DNA of 64,000 nt from Heracleum sosnowskyi (Eukaryota > Streptophyta > Magnoliopsida > Apiales > Apiaceae). Position 1 is the first letter of the stretch; every line of letters starts with the position of its first letter. Below, in pieces: positions 27,948 through 39,948 of this stretch. The notes beneath the pieces were generated by a model. That model searched no databases and was not told where the DNA came from. It saw only the letters and a list, made by a program, of their open reading frames with translations. Both the position numbers and the translations under genes were made by a program. The stretch lies in contig CM061239.1 of the NCBI GenBank assembly GCA_030848705.1, forward strand, positions 89,510,363 to 89,574,362. Direction: 5' to 3'.

Positions 27948-30261
27948 ATGTCGACAACCAAGTATGAAAGCATGAAGATTCCCATCTTGAAGAAATCAGA
28001 ATATCCAACATGAAGGGTAAAGATGCTGATGTACCTGGAGGCTATGGATCTTGACTATTTGGACAGGATTCGTGATGGACCATATATTCCTACACGAATT
28101 GTAGAACGAACAGATACAGTACCTGAACATTATGTGGTCAAGGCTAAAAGTGAATGGACTCCAGAAGAAAAAGCTCATATACTCAGGGAACCAAAGATAA
28201 AGAATATCTTACACAGTAGTCTTGATGCTGTCATGTCAAACAGAGTGATTGCATGCAAGTCTTCAAAAGAGATCTGGGATACTTTGGAAACTCAGTGCCA
28301 GGGATCTGCATCTGTCAAGAAAAACAGAAGGGCTCTTTTGATTCAAGAATATGAACAATTTGATGCAAGACCCGATGAGAGCCTAACTGATCTATATGAT
28401 AGATTTCTGACACTATTGAACAGTTTATCTTTAGTTGACAAGGAATATGAAACTGAAGATTCAAACACCAAGTTTCTAAGAGCTTTACCTGAAGAATGGG
28501 ACACTCAGACATCGATCATTAGACATCAGTATGATCTTAACACTGTGTCTCTTGATAAAGTCTATGGGATGCTAAGAACTCATGATCTTGAAGTTCAACA
28601 GAGAAAGAACAAGAAAAGCAGCAAGGCAAAATCAATTGCTTTGAAAGCAGAGGCTAAATCAAAAGGAAAAGCTATGGAGGTCTCTAGAAGTAAAACAAGA
28701 ATAGTTGAGTCAGATCCTGATGACTCTTCATCAGATACTGATGGCAATGCTGATGCCAATACTGATGATGATTCTTCTGACTCATACATGGAAGAGATGG
28801 TTGCTATGATTGTCAGAAACTTCAGAAGGATGAAGTTCAGGAAGAATAGAAGACAAGGCAACTTTCAGAAAAGCTTTCAATCCAAATAAAGATAAGTATA
28901 TCAAAAAGGACAACAAGGGTAGCAAATTTGACAAGTCAAAGGTTAGATGCTACAAGTGCAATGGTATGGGTCACTTTGCTTCTGAGTGCAAGAAGACAAA
29001 GGCACTTATCACATCAAGCAAGGATTGGATGGACTCTTCCTCAGAATCTGATACTGAGGTGGTCAACTATGCTCTAATGGCCAATGCTGATGTAACTGCT
29101 GCTCCTGATGATAAGGTACTAAATACTATCTTTGATTTTGATACTGATAATGCTTCTGAGTTAAGACATTTTCTAAAGTCATTACATATTAGCTTTAGAA
29201 GTCAAACTGCTGAAAATACTAGGATCTTATTTGAGATGTCTGAACTTAGAAAAAGGAATGATATATTAGAAGCTGAATTTTCTCGTATGCAAGAAGTACA
29301 AAAAGAATGTGATAATGTGAATCACATGTATGTAGAGATGAAATCCAAATGTATTGCTCTTGAAAAGGAACTTGAAAATGCTAATGAGAAAATCAGAACC
29401 TGGACAGACTCTGGTAGGAAATTTCATGAGATTAATACCTCTAAGAATTGGAAAGAGTGTCTAGGATATAAGTCAGATGAAGATAAGAAATTGAAAGAGA
29501 AAATTGTCATTGATGAGACAGTCAGTCCAAAGACCTATAGACATGTTATAGATGCAACCAAATCTAAGATTACTCCTGTTAATTTTGTTTTTGGTAAGGA
29601 TTCCAATTCTATTTTTGAAAAGGGATCTACTTCTACACAAGGAATTAAAATCATAAAGTCTAAACCTGTCTTGAATAAAGTCATTAAGAATGTAGGTTTA
29701 TTGTCTCAGAAACAGCTTAAGGATAAAATCTGTGAGGTGACAGATAAGAAAAAGGAAGCTACTGTTAAGAGAAACAGGAATGGTAAAGTTGGGATCAACA
29801 AAGAGAATGGTTACAAATATATCCCAAATGCACCTAGAAAGTGTTGTTTTAACTGTGGTAACTCTAATCATCTTGCTATTGATTGTAAGAAGAGTAAGAA
29901 GAAGATTACTGATATTCCTAAGTCTGATGTTAGGAATAGATCAGTATTTTATAAACCACAGAAGTCCTGTTTTCATTGTGGTAGTATATGGCATTCTATT
30001 TATACTTGTAAAGATTATCATGAGTTGTACTATAACTTTTATGATCCATTGCCTAAAGTTGATAAAAATAGTGCAAACTCTGGTAGCATTAAGAATGTCA
30101 AGTTGGAACATGCTTTTGTTAATACTGATACTGACAAAGCAAATCCTGATGGAGTAAATCCTGTCAGGACTGCTAAAGCCAAAAAGTCTTCTGCTGTGAA
30201 ATTTAATAAATTGCATGGAAAAGGAACCCAACAAGTATGGGTTCCTAAATGTTCTAACTAG
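27948..30261 (+). pseudogene. gag: Gag of element D, one nonsense codon and one frameshift
   Basis: ATG at 27948 (MSTTKYESMKIPILKK). A TGA at 28011-28013 replaces the Trp seen in the related E gag (YPIWKVKM). The frame then runs open to about 28870, where a one-base shift moves to the frame ending at TAG 30259-30261. Features: Copia gag domain (YLEAMDLDYLDRIRDGP ... EYEQFDARPDESLTDLYDRF), acidic SDPDDSSSDTDG, zinc knuckle CYKCNGMGHFASEC, a coiled-coil-like region, then two more CX2CX4HX4C knuckles (CFNCGNSNHLAIDC and CFHCGSIWHSIYTC). Three spaced knuckles are more than the single one common in plant Copia Gags. Confidence 0.85.
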
Positions 30262-30285
30262 TGTGTTTCTATTCTGATTGCAGGG
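30254..30285 (+). promoter_or_regulatory. Gag-pol junction of D: CTAAC branch-like site plus TGATTGCAGGG
   Basis: CTAAC at 30254-30258, gag stop TAG at 30259-30261, a pyrimidine-rich stretch (gtgtttctattc), then TGATTGCAGGG at 30275-30285. The pol frame opens at the TTG (30278) directly after an in-frame TGA. Branch site, pyrimidine tract and TGCAG|G fit a plant 3' splice site. No donor has been identified. Confidence 0.6.
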
Positions 30286-32998
30286 TAAAAAGAAAAATGT
30301 GTTAGTCATGGATAGTGGATGTTCTGTGCACATGACTAGAAACAAAGCCCTGTTATCAGAATATGAGGAAAAAGCTGGCCCAACTGTGTCTTATGGAGAT
30401 GACAACATTGGACAAACCTTGGGATATGGCAATATAATCATTGGAAATGTCATCATTGAAAAAGTAGCTCTAGTGAAGGGACTAAAACACAACCTGTTGA
30501 GTATTAGTCAAATCACTGACAGAGGTTATCATGTCAACTTCTATTCCACTCATTGTGAAGTAGTCAGTAAGGCAACAAACAAGATAGCACTGACTGGCTA
30601 CAGGCATGGTAACATATATGAAGCCAACATTCAATCAAATACTGATGACTCCCCTACCTGTCTGATCAGTAAAGCTTCAGTAGATGAAAGTTGGAATTGG
30701 CACAAGAAGCTTTCTCATCTCAACTTCAGCAATATCAATGAGTTGGTTAAGAAAGATTTAGTGAGAGGATTACCAAAAGTGTTATATACTCCTGATGGAC
30801 TCTGTAATGCATGTCAGAAAGCAAAACAAAGAAGGACATCATTCCAGAGTAAATCAGAATCCTCTATTGGAGAACCATATCACATGCTACATCTTGATCT
30901 ATTTGGTCCAGTCAACATCATGACCATCAGTAAGAAAAGATACACTCTTGTAATTGTTGATGAATATTCTAGATTCACCTGGGTGTATTTTCTGCACAGA
31001 AAAGATGAGACTCCTGAAGTTCTGTTGGATCATGTGAGAATGATTGAGACAACCACAAAGTACAAAGTCAAGATACTGAGAAGTGATAATGGTACTGAAT
31101 TTAAGAATTCAAAGATGGAAGAGTTCTGCAAATACAAAGGAATCATTCAACAATTCTCTGCTCCTGGCACACCTCAGCAAAATGGAGTAGTTGAAAGGAA
31201 AAATAGAACTCTTATTGAAGCTGGCAGAACTATGTTGGAAGAAGCAAAATTACCTACATATTTCTGGGCAGAAGCAGTCAACACAGCATGCTACACTCAA
31301 AATCTCACATTAATAAACATGCATGGTGTTACTCCTTATCAGTCACTCAAGGAGAAGAAACCAAGTCTGAAGCATCTGCATGTGTTTGGCTATAAATGTT
31401 TTGTTCTCAGAACTCATCCTGAACAACTAGGGAAATTTGAAACAAATGCTGATGAAGGAATTTTCATAGGTTATCCTGCATCAAGAGCCTTCAGAGTTTT
31501 TAATTTGAGGACAAGGACTGTCATGGAGTCAATACATGTATCTTTTGATGACAAGAAGATAGCTGGAATCAATGAAGACTCGCATGATAGATTGATTTTT
31601 GAAAATGAAGCTAACAAGGAACCTGAAGAAAGTGAATCAGATCCTGTCCATACATCAGATCCTGATGGGTCACCAAATCCTGATGACACACCAGATGTTG
31701 ATGGTGCAAATACTGATGATGCAATCAATAGTAATACTTCTAGTAGTGCTAATGTTGAGGGGGAGCAACAGCATTCTACTACAAGTTCAGAGTCAACTCA
31801 ATCATCAGGACAGAATTCTTCAGATACTGATTCAAGTGATGATCCTGATAACTTATCAGGAGGTCATAGCAATAATTCAGGGGGAGTTTCAAGACAAGCA
31901 AGTTCTTCAAATCAAGATAACACCAATCCAGGGAGAGCATCTACGTCAAGAAACAATTTAACACCAGCGAGGAAATGGACTGCAAGTCATACTCCTGATT
32001 TGATTATTGGGGATCCTGATGTAGGTGTTCAAACAAGAAGTGCAACTCAAAATGAATGTCTATACAATAACTTTCTATCCAAGGAGGAGCCAAAGAAAGT
32101 TGAAGATGCACTTAAAGATGCTGATTGGGTTACTGCAATGCAAGAGGAACTGAATGAATTTGAAAGAAATGAAGTCTGGAAACTAGTACCAAGACCAAAG
32201 AATAGATCAATTGTTGGTACAAAGTGGATTTTCAAGAACAAGACTGATTCTGATGGTGTAATAATCAGAAACAAAGGAAGACTAGTTGCAAAGGGGTATT
32301 CTCAACAAGAGGGAATTGATTATGATGAAACGTTTGCTCTTGTTGCAAGACTAGAAGCAATCAGGATATTTCTTGCTTATGCAGCACATAAGAAATTCAA
32401 GGTTTTCCAGATGGATGTTAAAAGTGCTTTCTTAAATGGAGAACTGGAGGAAGAAGTCTATGTTGAGCAACCTCCTGGTTTCATTGATCCTAACTATCCA
32501 GATCATGTCTACAGATTGGATAAGGCACTTTATGGACTAAAGCAAGCTCCAAGAGCATGGTATGAAACTTTAGCTCTATTCTTACTGGAAAGTGGATTCA
32601 AAAGAGGTGTTATTGATAAAACTCTATTTTATTTGAATCATGGTAAGGACTTGTTGTTAGTTCAGATTTATGTTGATGATATCATTTTTGGGTCAACAAA
32701 CAATAAGCTTTGTGAAAAGTTTTCCAAGCTTATGCAGTCAAGATATCAAATGAGCATGATGGGAGAAATGAGTTACTTTCTTGGTCTTCAAGTTAAACAG
32801 ACTGATGAAGGGATTTTTATCAATCAGTCTAAATATACAAGGAATTTATTGACAAAGTTTAACATGCAAGATAGTTCTCCTGCTACAACTCCCATAGCTA
32901 CAGCTACCAAACTTGATCCTGATCAAGGTGCTGAGGTAGATGTAACTCACTACAGAGGAATGATTGGCTCTTTATTGTATCTCACTGCAAGTAGACCA
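30278..32998 (+). CDS. pol: Pol of element D: protease, integrase and most of RT, 3' end cut by E
   Basis: The frame is open for about 907 codons from TTG 30278 to the insertion point. Order: protease motif DSGCSVHMT (about residue 11), GAG-pre-integrase (HKKLSHL about 141, CNACQ about 177), integrase D (HLDLFGP about 206), D (RSDNGTEF about 268) and E (QNGVVERKN about 305). A Ser/Asp/Asn-rich linker follows, with two PPT-like AGGGGGAG words (31758 and 31879). RT has QMDVKSAFLNGELEEEVYVEQPPGF, YGLKQAPRAWYE and catalytic YVDD near residue 798, then YRGMIGSLLYLTASRP, where element E begins. One odd residue is DETFALVAR, where the other elements have DETFAPVAR or DETYAPVAR. RNase H is missing from this window. 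Confidence 0.9.
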
Positions 32999-33493
32999 TG
33001 TTAGGTATAATTGCTGATGAGTGTTTATCAGTGTTTAAGCAACAGGTATTCATCAGAGTTTACTAGAAGCCAGTCAGAGTTTGATAAAGTCTGACGGGGT
33101 GAGAGTTTGATAAAGCTGTCGGTGCTAACATTGAAGATTCTAGAAGCAATATATCTTGAAGATGGAAAGAAGCAAGATATATTGAGACAGACAAGGAAAC
33201 GGAACAGAAGACAGAAGCAATCCTAATTTGATATAATTTGTATAGCTAATTTATAGGAATATCAATTAGAGATTGATTCTATGTAGCTGTGTACTAGATA
33301 AACACAGATAGGTTAACCCTAAAAGGGATGCGATTATTGAAAACATTATTCTTGTAACCTAGCAGCTCTCTGTGATATTTTACATCACAAAGAGAAGAGT
33401 TATTTATATAATTCAGTTGTTGATTCATAAACAATGTTCTTTATTGTTATTATCATAATTATATTGATTATATATTGTGTAATCGGCCTAACA
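32999..33493 (+). repeat. 5' LTR of element E (495 bp)
   Basis: It starts TGTTAGG at 32999 and ends CCTAACA at 33493, so it has 7-bp perfect terminal inverted repeats. The U3 contains TATCAG/CATCAGAGTTTA/GTCAGAGTTTGAT/GTGAGAGTTTGAT words at about 33027-33112. A TATA-like tagataaaca is at about 33296. It lacks the gtattcaacccccc box seen near the U5 end in the A, B and D LTRs. Confidence 0.9.
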
Positions 33494-33495
33494 AT

Positions 33496-33508
33496 TGGTA
33501 TCAGAGCC
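33496..33508 (+). other. Primer binding site of element E (iMet-tRNA)
   Basis: TGGTATCAGAGCC lies two bases after the LTR end and matches the initiator-Met tRNA 3' end complement. Confidence 0.9.
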
Positions 33509-33556
33509 AAGGTTGTTTAATATATACAGTTTATCGATCTAAATACAAGTATAATC

Positions 33557-35830
33557 ATGGTTGACAACTCTCAGGAAGGTTCTAATGCAGGTTCGAATGC
33601 TCAGAAGGTTCAACCAACTTCTGTTAGTCGATATGAGACTATAAGGGTTCCAATTCTAAGACCAGTTGAATATCCAATATGGAAAGTGAAGATGACCATG
33701 TTTCTGGAAGCCACAGATCCAGAATACCTTGATAGAATCAATGATGGTCCTCACATGCCAACTAAATTGTCTCCTGTTATTACTGGTCAAGAACAAAAGA
33801 TTGTTCCAAAAGAGAAGAAAGACTTGACTCCTGAAGACATCTCATCAATTGCAAAGGATGCAAAGGTTAGACATTTACTCCATAGTGCCTTAGATAATGT
33901 CATGTCTAACAGAGTTATTGGCTGCAAAACTGCCAAAGAAATCTGGGATGCTTTAGAAGTCAGGTGTCAAGGAACAAGTGCAATAAAGAAGAATAGGAAA
34001 ACCATTCTAACACAGGAGTATGAACACTTTGACTCGAGATCTAATGAAACTTTGACAGATACTTATGACAGATTTTGTAAATTGTTGAATGATTTGTCCC
34101 TGGTTGATAAAGAATATGAACTTGAAGAGTCAAATCTCAAGTTTCTGTTATCTCTACCTGAAAGATGGGATTTGAAGGCAACAACAATTCGAGACAATTA
34201 TGATCTTGCAGAAACAGATCTTGATGAAATCTATGGGTTGCTCAAAACTCATGAACTGGAGATAGAACAAAGAAACAAAAGATCTGGAAAGAAGACAAAA
34301 TCTGTTGCTCTTAAAGTTGAAGAAAAGCCTGTCAAGAAGGAATCATCAAGAAAGAAAGCCAAAGGAAAGGCTTTAGTCATAAAATCTGACAGTGAGTCAT
34401 CAAACTCTGATGATGGCTCAAACACTGATGATGAAGCTTCTGATTCTGAGGATGATGATGAAGAGATAATGAAAATGGCTGCTTTAATGGTAAAGACCTT
34501 CAAGAAAATGGGATTCAAGAACTTCAAGAAAGGAAAGAGATTTTCTAGGAGAGATTCAAACTCTGATAAGAGAAATTTCAGAAAGTCTGATGGAGGGAAT
34601 ACCAAGTCTGGAAAGAAAGACAAGTCTGAGATCCAGTGCTACAAGTGTAAAGAGATGGGTCATTATGCTCCAGAGTGCAAGAAAGGAAAATCTGAGAAAT
34701 CACTCATCACTAAAGCCAAGGACTGGGCAGACACTTCAGACTCAGATGAGGGAGCCAATTATGCCCTCATGACAACTGTTAAAGATGAAGCTAAGTCATC
34801 TGAAAACAAGGTACCCCTAACTACTTATGCTTATGATACTGATAATATATCTGAATTGAGAATTTATCTAAAAAGCATACATGTTAGTTATAGGGATCAG
34901 ACTTTAGAGAATGAAAGAATCAAATCTGAGAATCTAGGTCTTAAAGAAAGGAATAAATTTCTTGAAGAGAGACTTGTTAACATGCAACAAGTTCAAAAGG
35001 AGAGAGATGATGCTGTTTATGTTGAACAGGAATTGCTTAAAAGATATAGGCAAATAGAATCTGAGTTGGAAAAAGAGAGGAAAGTGATTAAAACTTGGAC
35101 TAATTCTGGAAAAGACACACATCAAGTTTTTCAGACAGACACTGTAGGTCTAGGTTACTGTGAGAAAGATGAACTTAGGTTTAAAGATAAAGTGAAAGTG
35201 AAACCACAACTTAAACCTGTGAAATTTGTTTCTGAATCCAATAAGCTAAAGTCTGTAGTAGTGAAAGAAGCTGTTATGGAACCAGCTGAAACTTGTGATA
35301 AACAGGTTAATGTTGGTTCAATAACAGAGAATAAGGTTAAATTAGAAGCTGTTAAAGAACCAGTAAAAATCTGTGATAAGCAGATTAATGTTGGTTCAAT
35401 GACAGAAAAACAATTCAAACATAAGCTCAAAGTGGTAAAGTCTGTCAACAAACAGAAAGTGTCCAAGAAAAATAGGAATGGAAAAGTAGGCATTAATAAA
35501 AGAAATGATTATCTGCCTAATTCTGATGCTCCTAGGAAGACATGTCATAGTTGTGATAGCACTAACCATCTTGCAAGTTTCTGCACGAAAAACAAAGATA
35601 TTAATTCTTTACCCTCCAAGTCTGGAGTAAAGAATGATTATGTTAGGGTTAGACCACAGACTTTATGCACACACTGTGGAAGCACTTGGCATTCTATTTA
35701 TACTTGCAAAAGTTATCATGCTATTTATCACAACTATTATGAGCTAAAACCCAACTTGAAATGGGTTAGAGCAAACTCTGCAAGTGTAAAGTCTGACAAT
35801 GTTAGTTTAAACTCTGTTGATAGTGATTCC
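33557..35830 (+). CDS. gag: Gag of element E (758 codons before the gypsy insertion)
   Basis: Open frame from ATG 33557 (MVDNSQEGSN). Copia gag domain at about residues 30-240 (EYPIWKVKMTMFLEATDP ... EYEHFDSRSNETLTDTYDRF). Acidic Ser/Asp stretch with TCTGATGA-type codons (about 275-305), zinc knuckle CYKCKEMGHYAPEC near residue 360 and a coiled coil at about 440-520. Two further knuckles, CHSCDSTNHLASFC and CTHCGSTWHSIYTC, lie in the C-terminal third. Gypsy array F enters at 35831; the frame resumes in phase at 59763 and ends at TAA 59835-59837, giving an original length of 782 aa. No internal stop is seen, so only the insertion disrupts it. Confidence 0.9.
35826..35830 (+). other. Target-site duplication (left) of gypsy array F: attcc
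   Basis: attcc precedes the first gypsy LTR and is repeated at 59758-59762 after the third LTR. No such duplication flanks the middle LTR. The whole three-LTR structure therefore occupies a single integration site. Confidence 0.95.
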
Positions 35831-38800
35831 TGTAAGACCCCAGATTTTGGGCAGAATTAAAACTTTTGTTATATGTTGATGTAAAAATGGATGGTGGCAA
35901 TGATTTTAAGAATTAAGTTATGAAATGAATATGAATTTCGGTTTTCAAACATTTTTGAGAATAGTAAGAATGGACTGAACATATAGATAAGAATAATCTC
36001 TCTGGAGAATAAGAATACAATATTCCAAGGAAGAAAAGTATTTTTATGTCATCCAAATCGATATCTGGTATGCATCCGACAACTCCGTGAACAAGATAGC
36101 GTATGCCCGAGAAAGCCCTAGAACATTGTCTAAGTACAAGAAATAAAGAGGAAATAAAACAGGAATATTGGAACGGATGATGATCCAAATGATTATGGAT
36201 GAATAGTGACTTTTGTTAAAAACCACTGATGAATAGTAAATTTTTGTCGTTTAAAAAGTTTTTCAGACCACCCTATATACGGGACGATATAATGAACTTT
36301 CAGAGCTGTATTAGTGATCTACGATGAAAATAAAGGAATGCAAAAGCTGTCAGAATCGGAAAAATAGCATTTCTGTTTTCTCCGAAATTTCACCAATAAC
36401 GGACGGATTAATTATTATTTGAGAATATTCGAAGGATTTAGATTATCAATTTTATGGATATGGATTAATAAAAGAATTAGAGATATCAAGGACGTACGGG
36501 ATTAAATATAGATATGGAAGTAACATGTAACAAGATTAGTTCGAGGAATGCAACATTTGGATCATCCATGTGAAAGGAAACGAACCAGTAAAGTTACTTT
36601 AACAAGAGCCGTTGCATGTGCGACAAGTGTCGAAAGAAGAAGATGCCAAGGACCATGACTCACCATTTGACCATTAAAATATCACAAATGTCATAAGTAA
36701 TTAAACAAAAAGAAAAACAAAAACATCATCACCATTTTCATCAAACTTTCGGCCAAGAAAAGGAGAAGAGAGAAGTAGAGATTTCTTCCACCAACAATTG
36801 CAAACAAGAGCTTAAAACGAAGCTAGTGATTAGTACAAGGTGAGCCATGAATCTTATAGCTTTTCGTTAAGTCTTTCATGTTCAAATTTGAGGTCAAAGA
36901 TGGAGATGAATAGTAATTTTCAAGAACTAACTTTTGATTCTTGGTTTCTTTTGATGATTCAAGCTAGCTTAAGGATATATAAGGGCTATACAAGGATTAT
37001 TAGGCTTATACACACACCAAGGAGGTATGGACCTTGAACCCTTGAAAGTATTAAGTGATTTTTTTAGCTTTAATGGTGTAAAAGCATGTTTATGATCTTA
37101 GTAGCTATGATTGGGCTTTGTTATGAGTTGTATTGAGTTTTAAGAACGTAAAGGCATTGCTTGGCCTCAGTTCTTGGATGTATAAGATGTATATGTTGTG
37201 TGGAGAGATTGGTGAGCAAGTGGAATGGGTTGAAATTTGGGATTATCCGATTCATAGCCGTTATAATGCCCGATTTTCCATAACCATTGTTTTGTCTATG
37301 ATGTTCGGACATAAGGACTTCTGTCCAGAGTCACCACTGCCTAGTATTGTGTAGGTCTTGTTTCAAGGTTCGTTTTGATATAAAGATCATATGATTCCGA
37401 ATTACGGTTTAGGAGTAACGAATGTCTTAATTAAGGACGTTTCGAGAAACCGAACTATACCACTTAGCCAACTTTGAGGCAATGATCACACCCCTTAAGT
37501 GACCAATCAGAATGTGAAACTTTGTGTTAACATGCTAGGTATGTTTAGGAGGACCCTCGAAAAGATTTCGTGATAAAAGGATTTAATCTCTATTTTATAA
37601 AAATGTTCGAGTCGAGCGTGCGCAAGAGGATTCTTAAGGAGTTAACTAGAAATCATGTCTTGGTTTAAGTAAAGTACATACTTAGTTTCGTGCAAGTATT
37701 CAAGTGATTAACCTTGGATCTTTTGACTATGTATAGATCGCCGGATTGACTCGAGGCACACTACCCCTACCTCACCACCAGGCAAGTTTTCAAAACCTAT
37801 ACTACTGTTGTTGTGATAATAAACTGTTTTCATATATGTTGTGTACATGCGATATATAAATTGCATGCTTGTTTTTGAACTGCTATATATATATAGAAAT
37901 ACTTGAGGATATGATTGATGTGGGGCTTATAAGCTAGATATGGGATATCAGTTATAAGCCAGTTTTGTATATGATGCCCTAGGATAAGGGCGGGTGATTT
38001 TCCCTAAGATCAGGAATACTTATATTTCGGTATATGTTAAAGGTTATTTCCGATACGATATCGGGTAACTGTTACTCGAGGGTTAATTGTTTTATTTAAG
38101 AATATTATTTATTAATATTCATTTTAAGGATATCATTTGTTAATATTCATTTGAGGATTATTGACGTTAAGAATATTATTTATTAATACTCATTTTAAGA
38201 ATATTATTTATTAATATTCATTTGAGGATTATCGACTTACAAAATATTATTTATATTCATTTAAGGATTATTGACTTAAAAGATATTATTTTCATTTGAG
38301 GATTATTTATTTAATGAATATTATTTCGAATATTCAAATGAGAATTATTAATTAAGGAATATTATTTCAGACATTCATTTAAGATTTACTTATTTAATAA
38401 ATATTATTAAGTAATTGTAAATCAAAAGAGGTTCCCAAAACAATGTTTTTCCATTTAAATCTGTCTTTTAAAGAGGATTTAAATGCTCGCTCAACTATCA
38501 AAAATATGGGAAACCTGATTTAAGTGACTACTACTCTTTTTAAACTCTCAATTCAAAAACTGTCAAGAGACAGATATTTTTCGGAACAATGTAATTGTTG
38601 CAAGTCAATTATTGTGTTACCACCTCAACGATCGAGGGGTAAATTCATGGAACAAGTCGATATCCATTAACAAGCCTAGCTTGGGAAATATTGGGGAATC
38701 TTCCTTTCCAATCTAGATATAACTACTTAGTGGAGTCGTATCAACAAGTGTTACACTTGGGGAAAGGAGGACGACCTTTACGTTTCAGAGTCATGGATTT

Positions 38801-39793
38801 CATCTGAACTAGGAGTGGTGTAAGTGGTCCAGTTGCGATTGACCCATCCAACTTTTTGGCCCCAAATGGGCCGGGAGGTCACTGAAAGGCGGTAGACAAT
38901 GTCAGGCCGTCGTGATTCTTCCATCTACATGTAGAAAACATATTTGAGCGGTGCGACCTGCTACTGATCATAGCAAGGTTAGGCACAGCGGGCGCGGTAG
39001 CAACTCCAGTATTAGTTCATCATCCAATTTGGATATTCCTGCAACATGTATTGGGGTGAAGAACCAGTCCTGTTGGCAGGGGGTCGAAAATGCTTGAAAT
39101 CTAAGTGGCAATAAATTCATACAACTCCACCTTTTATGAATTATGACTCTGATAAATCCTGAATAAGGATATATATATGCACAAGTGGATTTTGGGTTAC
39201 GGAAAGATTTTAATAATTTTCCTTGAAACTTCATCCTTTATATTATACTAGTTCTTATCTGTTTAAGGCATAACATGTGACTGCAATATATCTTTGAATT
39301 GTTATATTTTGGTAATCTGTTATAAGTTATTTTTGGTGGGCTCTATTGCTCACCCTTGCTTTATTTATTTATATCACAACAACAGCTAGAGCAGATGGCC
39401 CGCAACAGTCACACCCTGCGAAAGCGGGTAGCAGTCGTCAGAGAATTACCCGTTGATGTCGTAGCCGCCATAGCTGAGGTAGTAACCACTAGTGTACTCA
39501 GCTTCAGCTTTTGTGTATCAGACTTATTTATATTACGATTAATGTAATCAACGGCAAGAACTTTTAAATGCTCTGTAATCTTTTGGGTTTGTAATAACTT
39601 ATAACTTGTGGATCCTATGACTAGATACTTATTTCAATTTCATCTCTGGGACTATAACTAGTTGAGTGTGTATGGTGATGTATTGTGGGGTCACAGCATG
39701 TAGTTTAATTGTTTTGATTCAAGTGCAAGTAATATTGATGGGAATTGAGACCGTAACGACCGGATCCCCGACCCCGGATCTGGGGCTGTTACA
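35831..39793 (+). repeat. Gypsy F LTR 1 (3963 bp)
   Basis: It begins TGTAAGACCCC and ends GGGGCTGTTACA. It lacks a 17-bp unit (part of a tandem gatgaatagtaa duplication) that LTRs 2 and 3 carry near position 400. A TATA-rich tatatatatag is at about 37886. AT-rich direct repeats are at 38096-38410. Short open frames on both strands are identical in the other LTRs, start in non-coding context and resemble nothing, so I do not call genes here. Confidence 0.95.
38096..38410 (+). repeat. Imperfect tandem AT-rich repeat inside gypsy LTR 1
   Basis: About eight degenerate units of aagaatattatttattaata followed by ttcatttgaggattattgac, with a period near 35-45 bp. The same block is at about 48072-48385 and 58063-58376 in LTRs 2 and 3. 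Units vary by internal deletion. No coding potential. Confidence 0.8.
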
Positions 39794-39797
39794 GAAA

Positions 39798-39808
39798 TGG
39801 TATCAGAG
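39798..39808 (+). other. Primer binding site of gypsy copy 1 (iMet-tRNA)
   Basis: TGGTATCAGAG lies four bases after the LTR end, followed by agttagag. This is the initiator-Met type primer site usual in plant gypsy chromoviruses. Confidence 0.85.
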
Positions 39809-39948
39809 AGTTAGAGTTATAAACCCCAGAGATGATGCGACGTTACAATAATAAATTCACTAAGATAATAAGAACTCTTGCCAAGTTCGACTAAAACCCT
39901 TATGGGAACTTTAATATCATGATAGTAACATAGTTCGTTATTGTGTAG

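Larger units (their letters stand above)
27122..32998 (+). mobile_element. Element D: SIRE-type Copia retrotransposon, 5' part, cut by element E
   Basis: The order is 5' LTR (27122-27897), iMet primer site, gag (27948-30261) and pol (30278-32998). Pol breaks off in the RT-RNase H connection region (TASRP), where element E starts. The 3' part lies outside the window, beyond E. D is inserted in the third ORF of C; the five bases before it are agaat, but the partner duplication is not in view. Gag has one nonsense codon and one frameshift, while pol is open to the break. Confidence 0.9.

Noticed and set aside
36840..37354. Short open frames in gypsy LTRs, repeated three times
   Set aside because: They are repeated because the LTRs are repeats; none has a domain or a plausible coding context.
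38096..38410. CRISPR-like or satellite array
   Set aside because: The units are degenerate, AT-rich, have no unique spacers, and are confined to the gypsy LTR.
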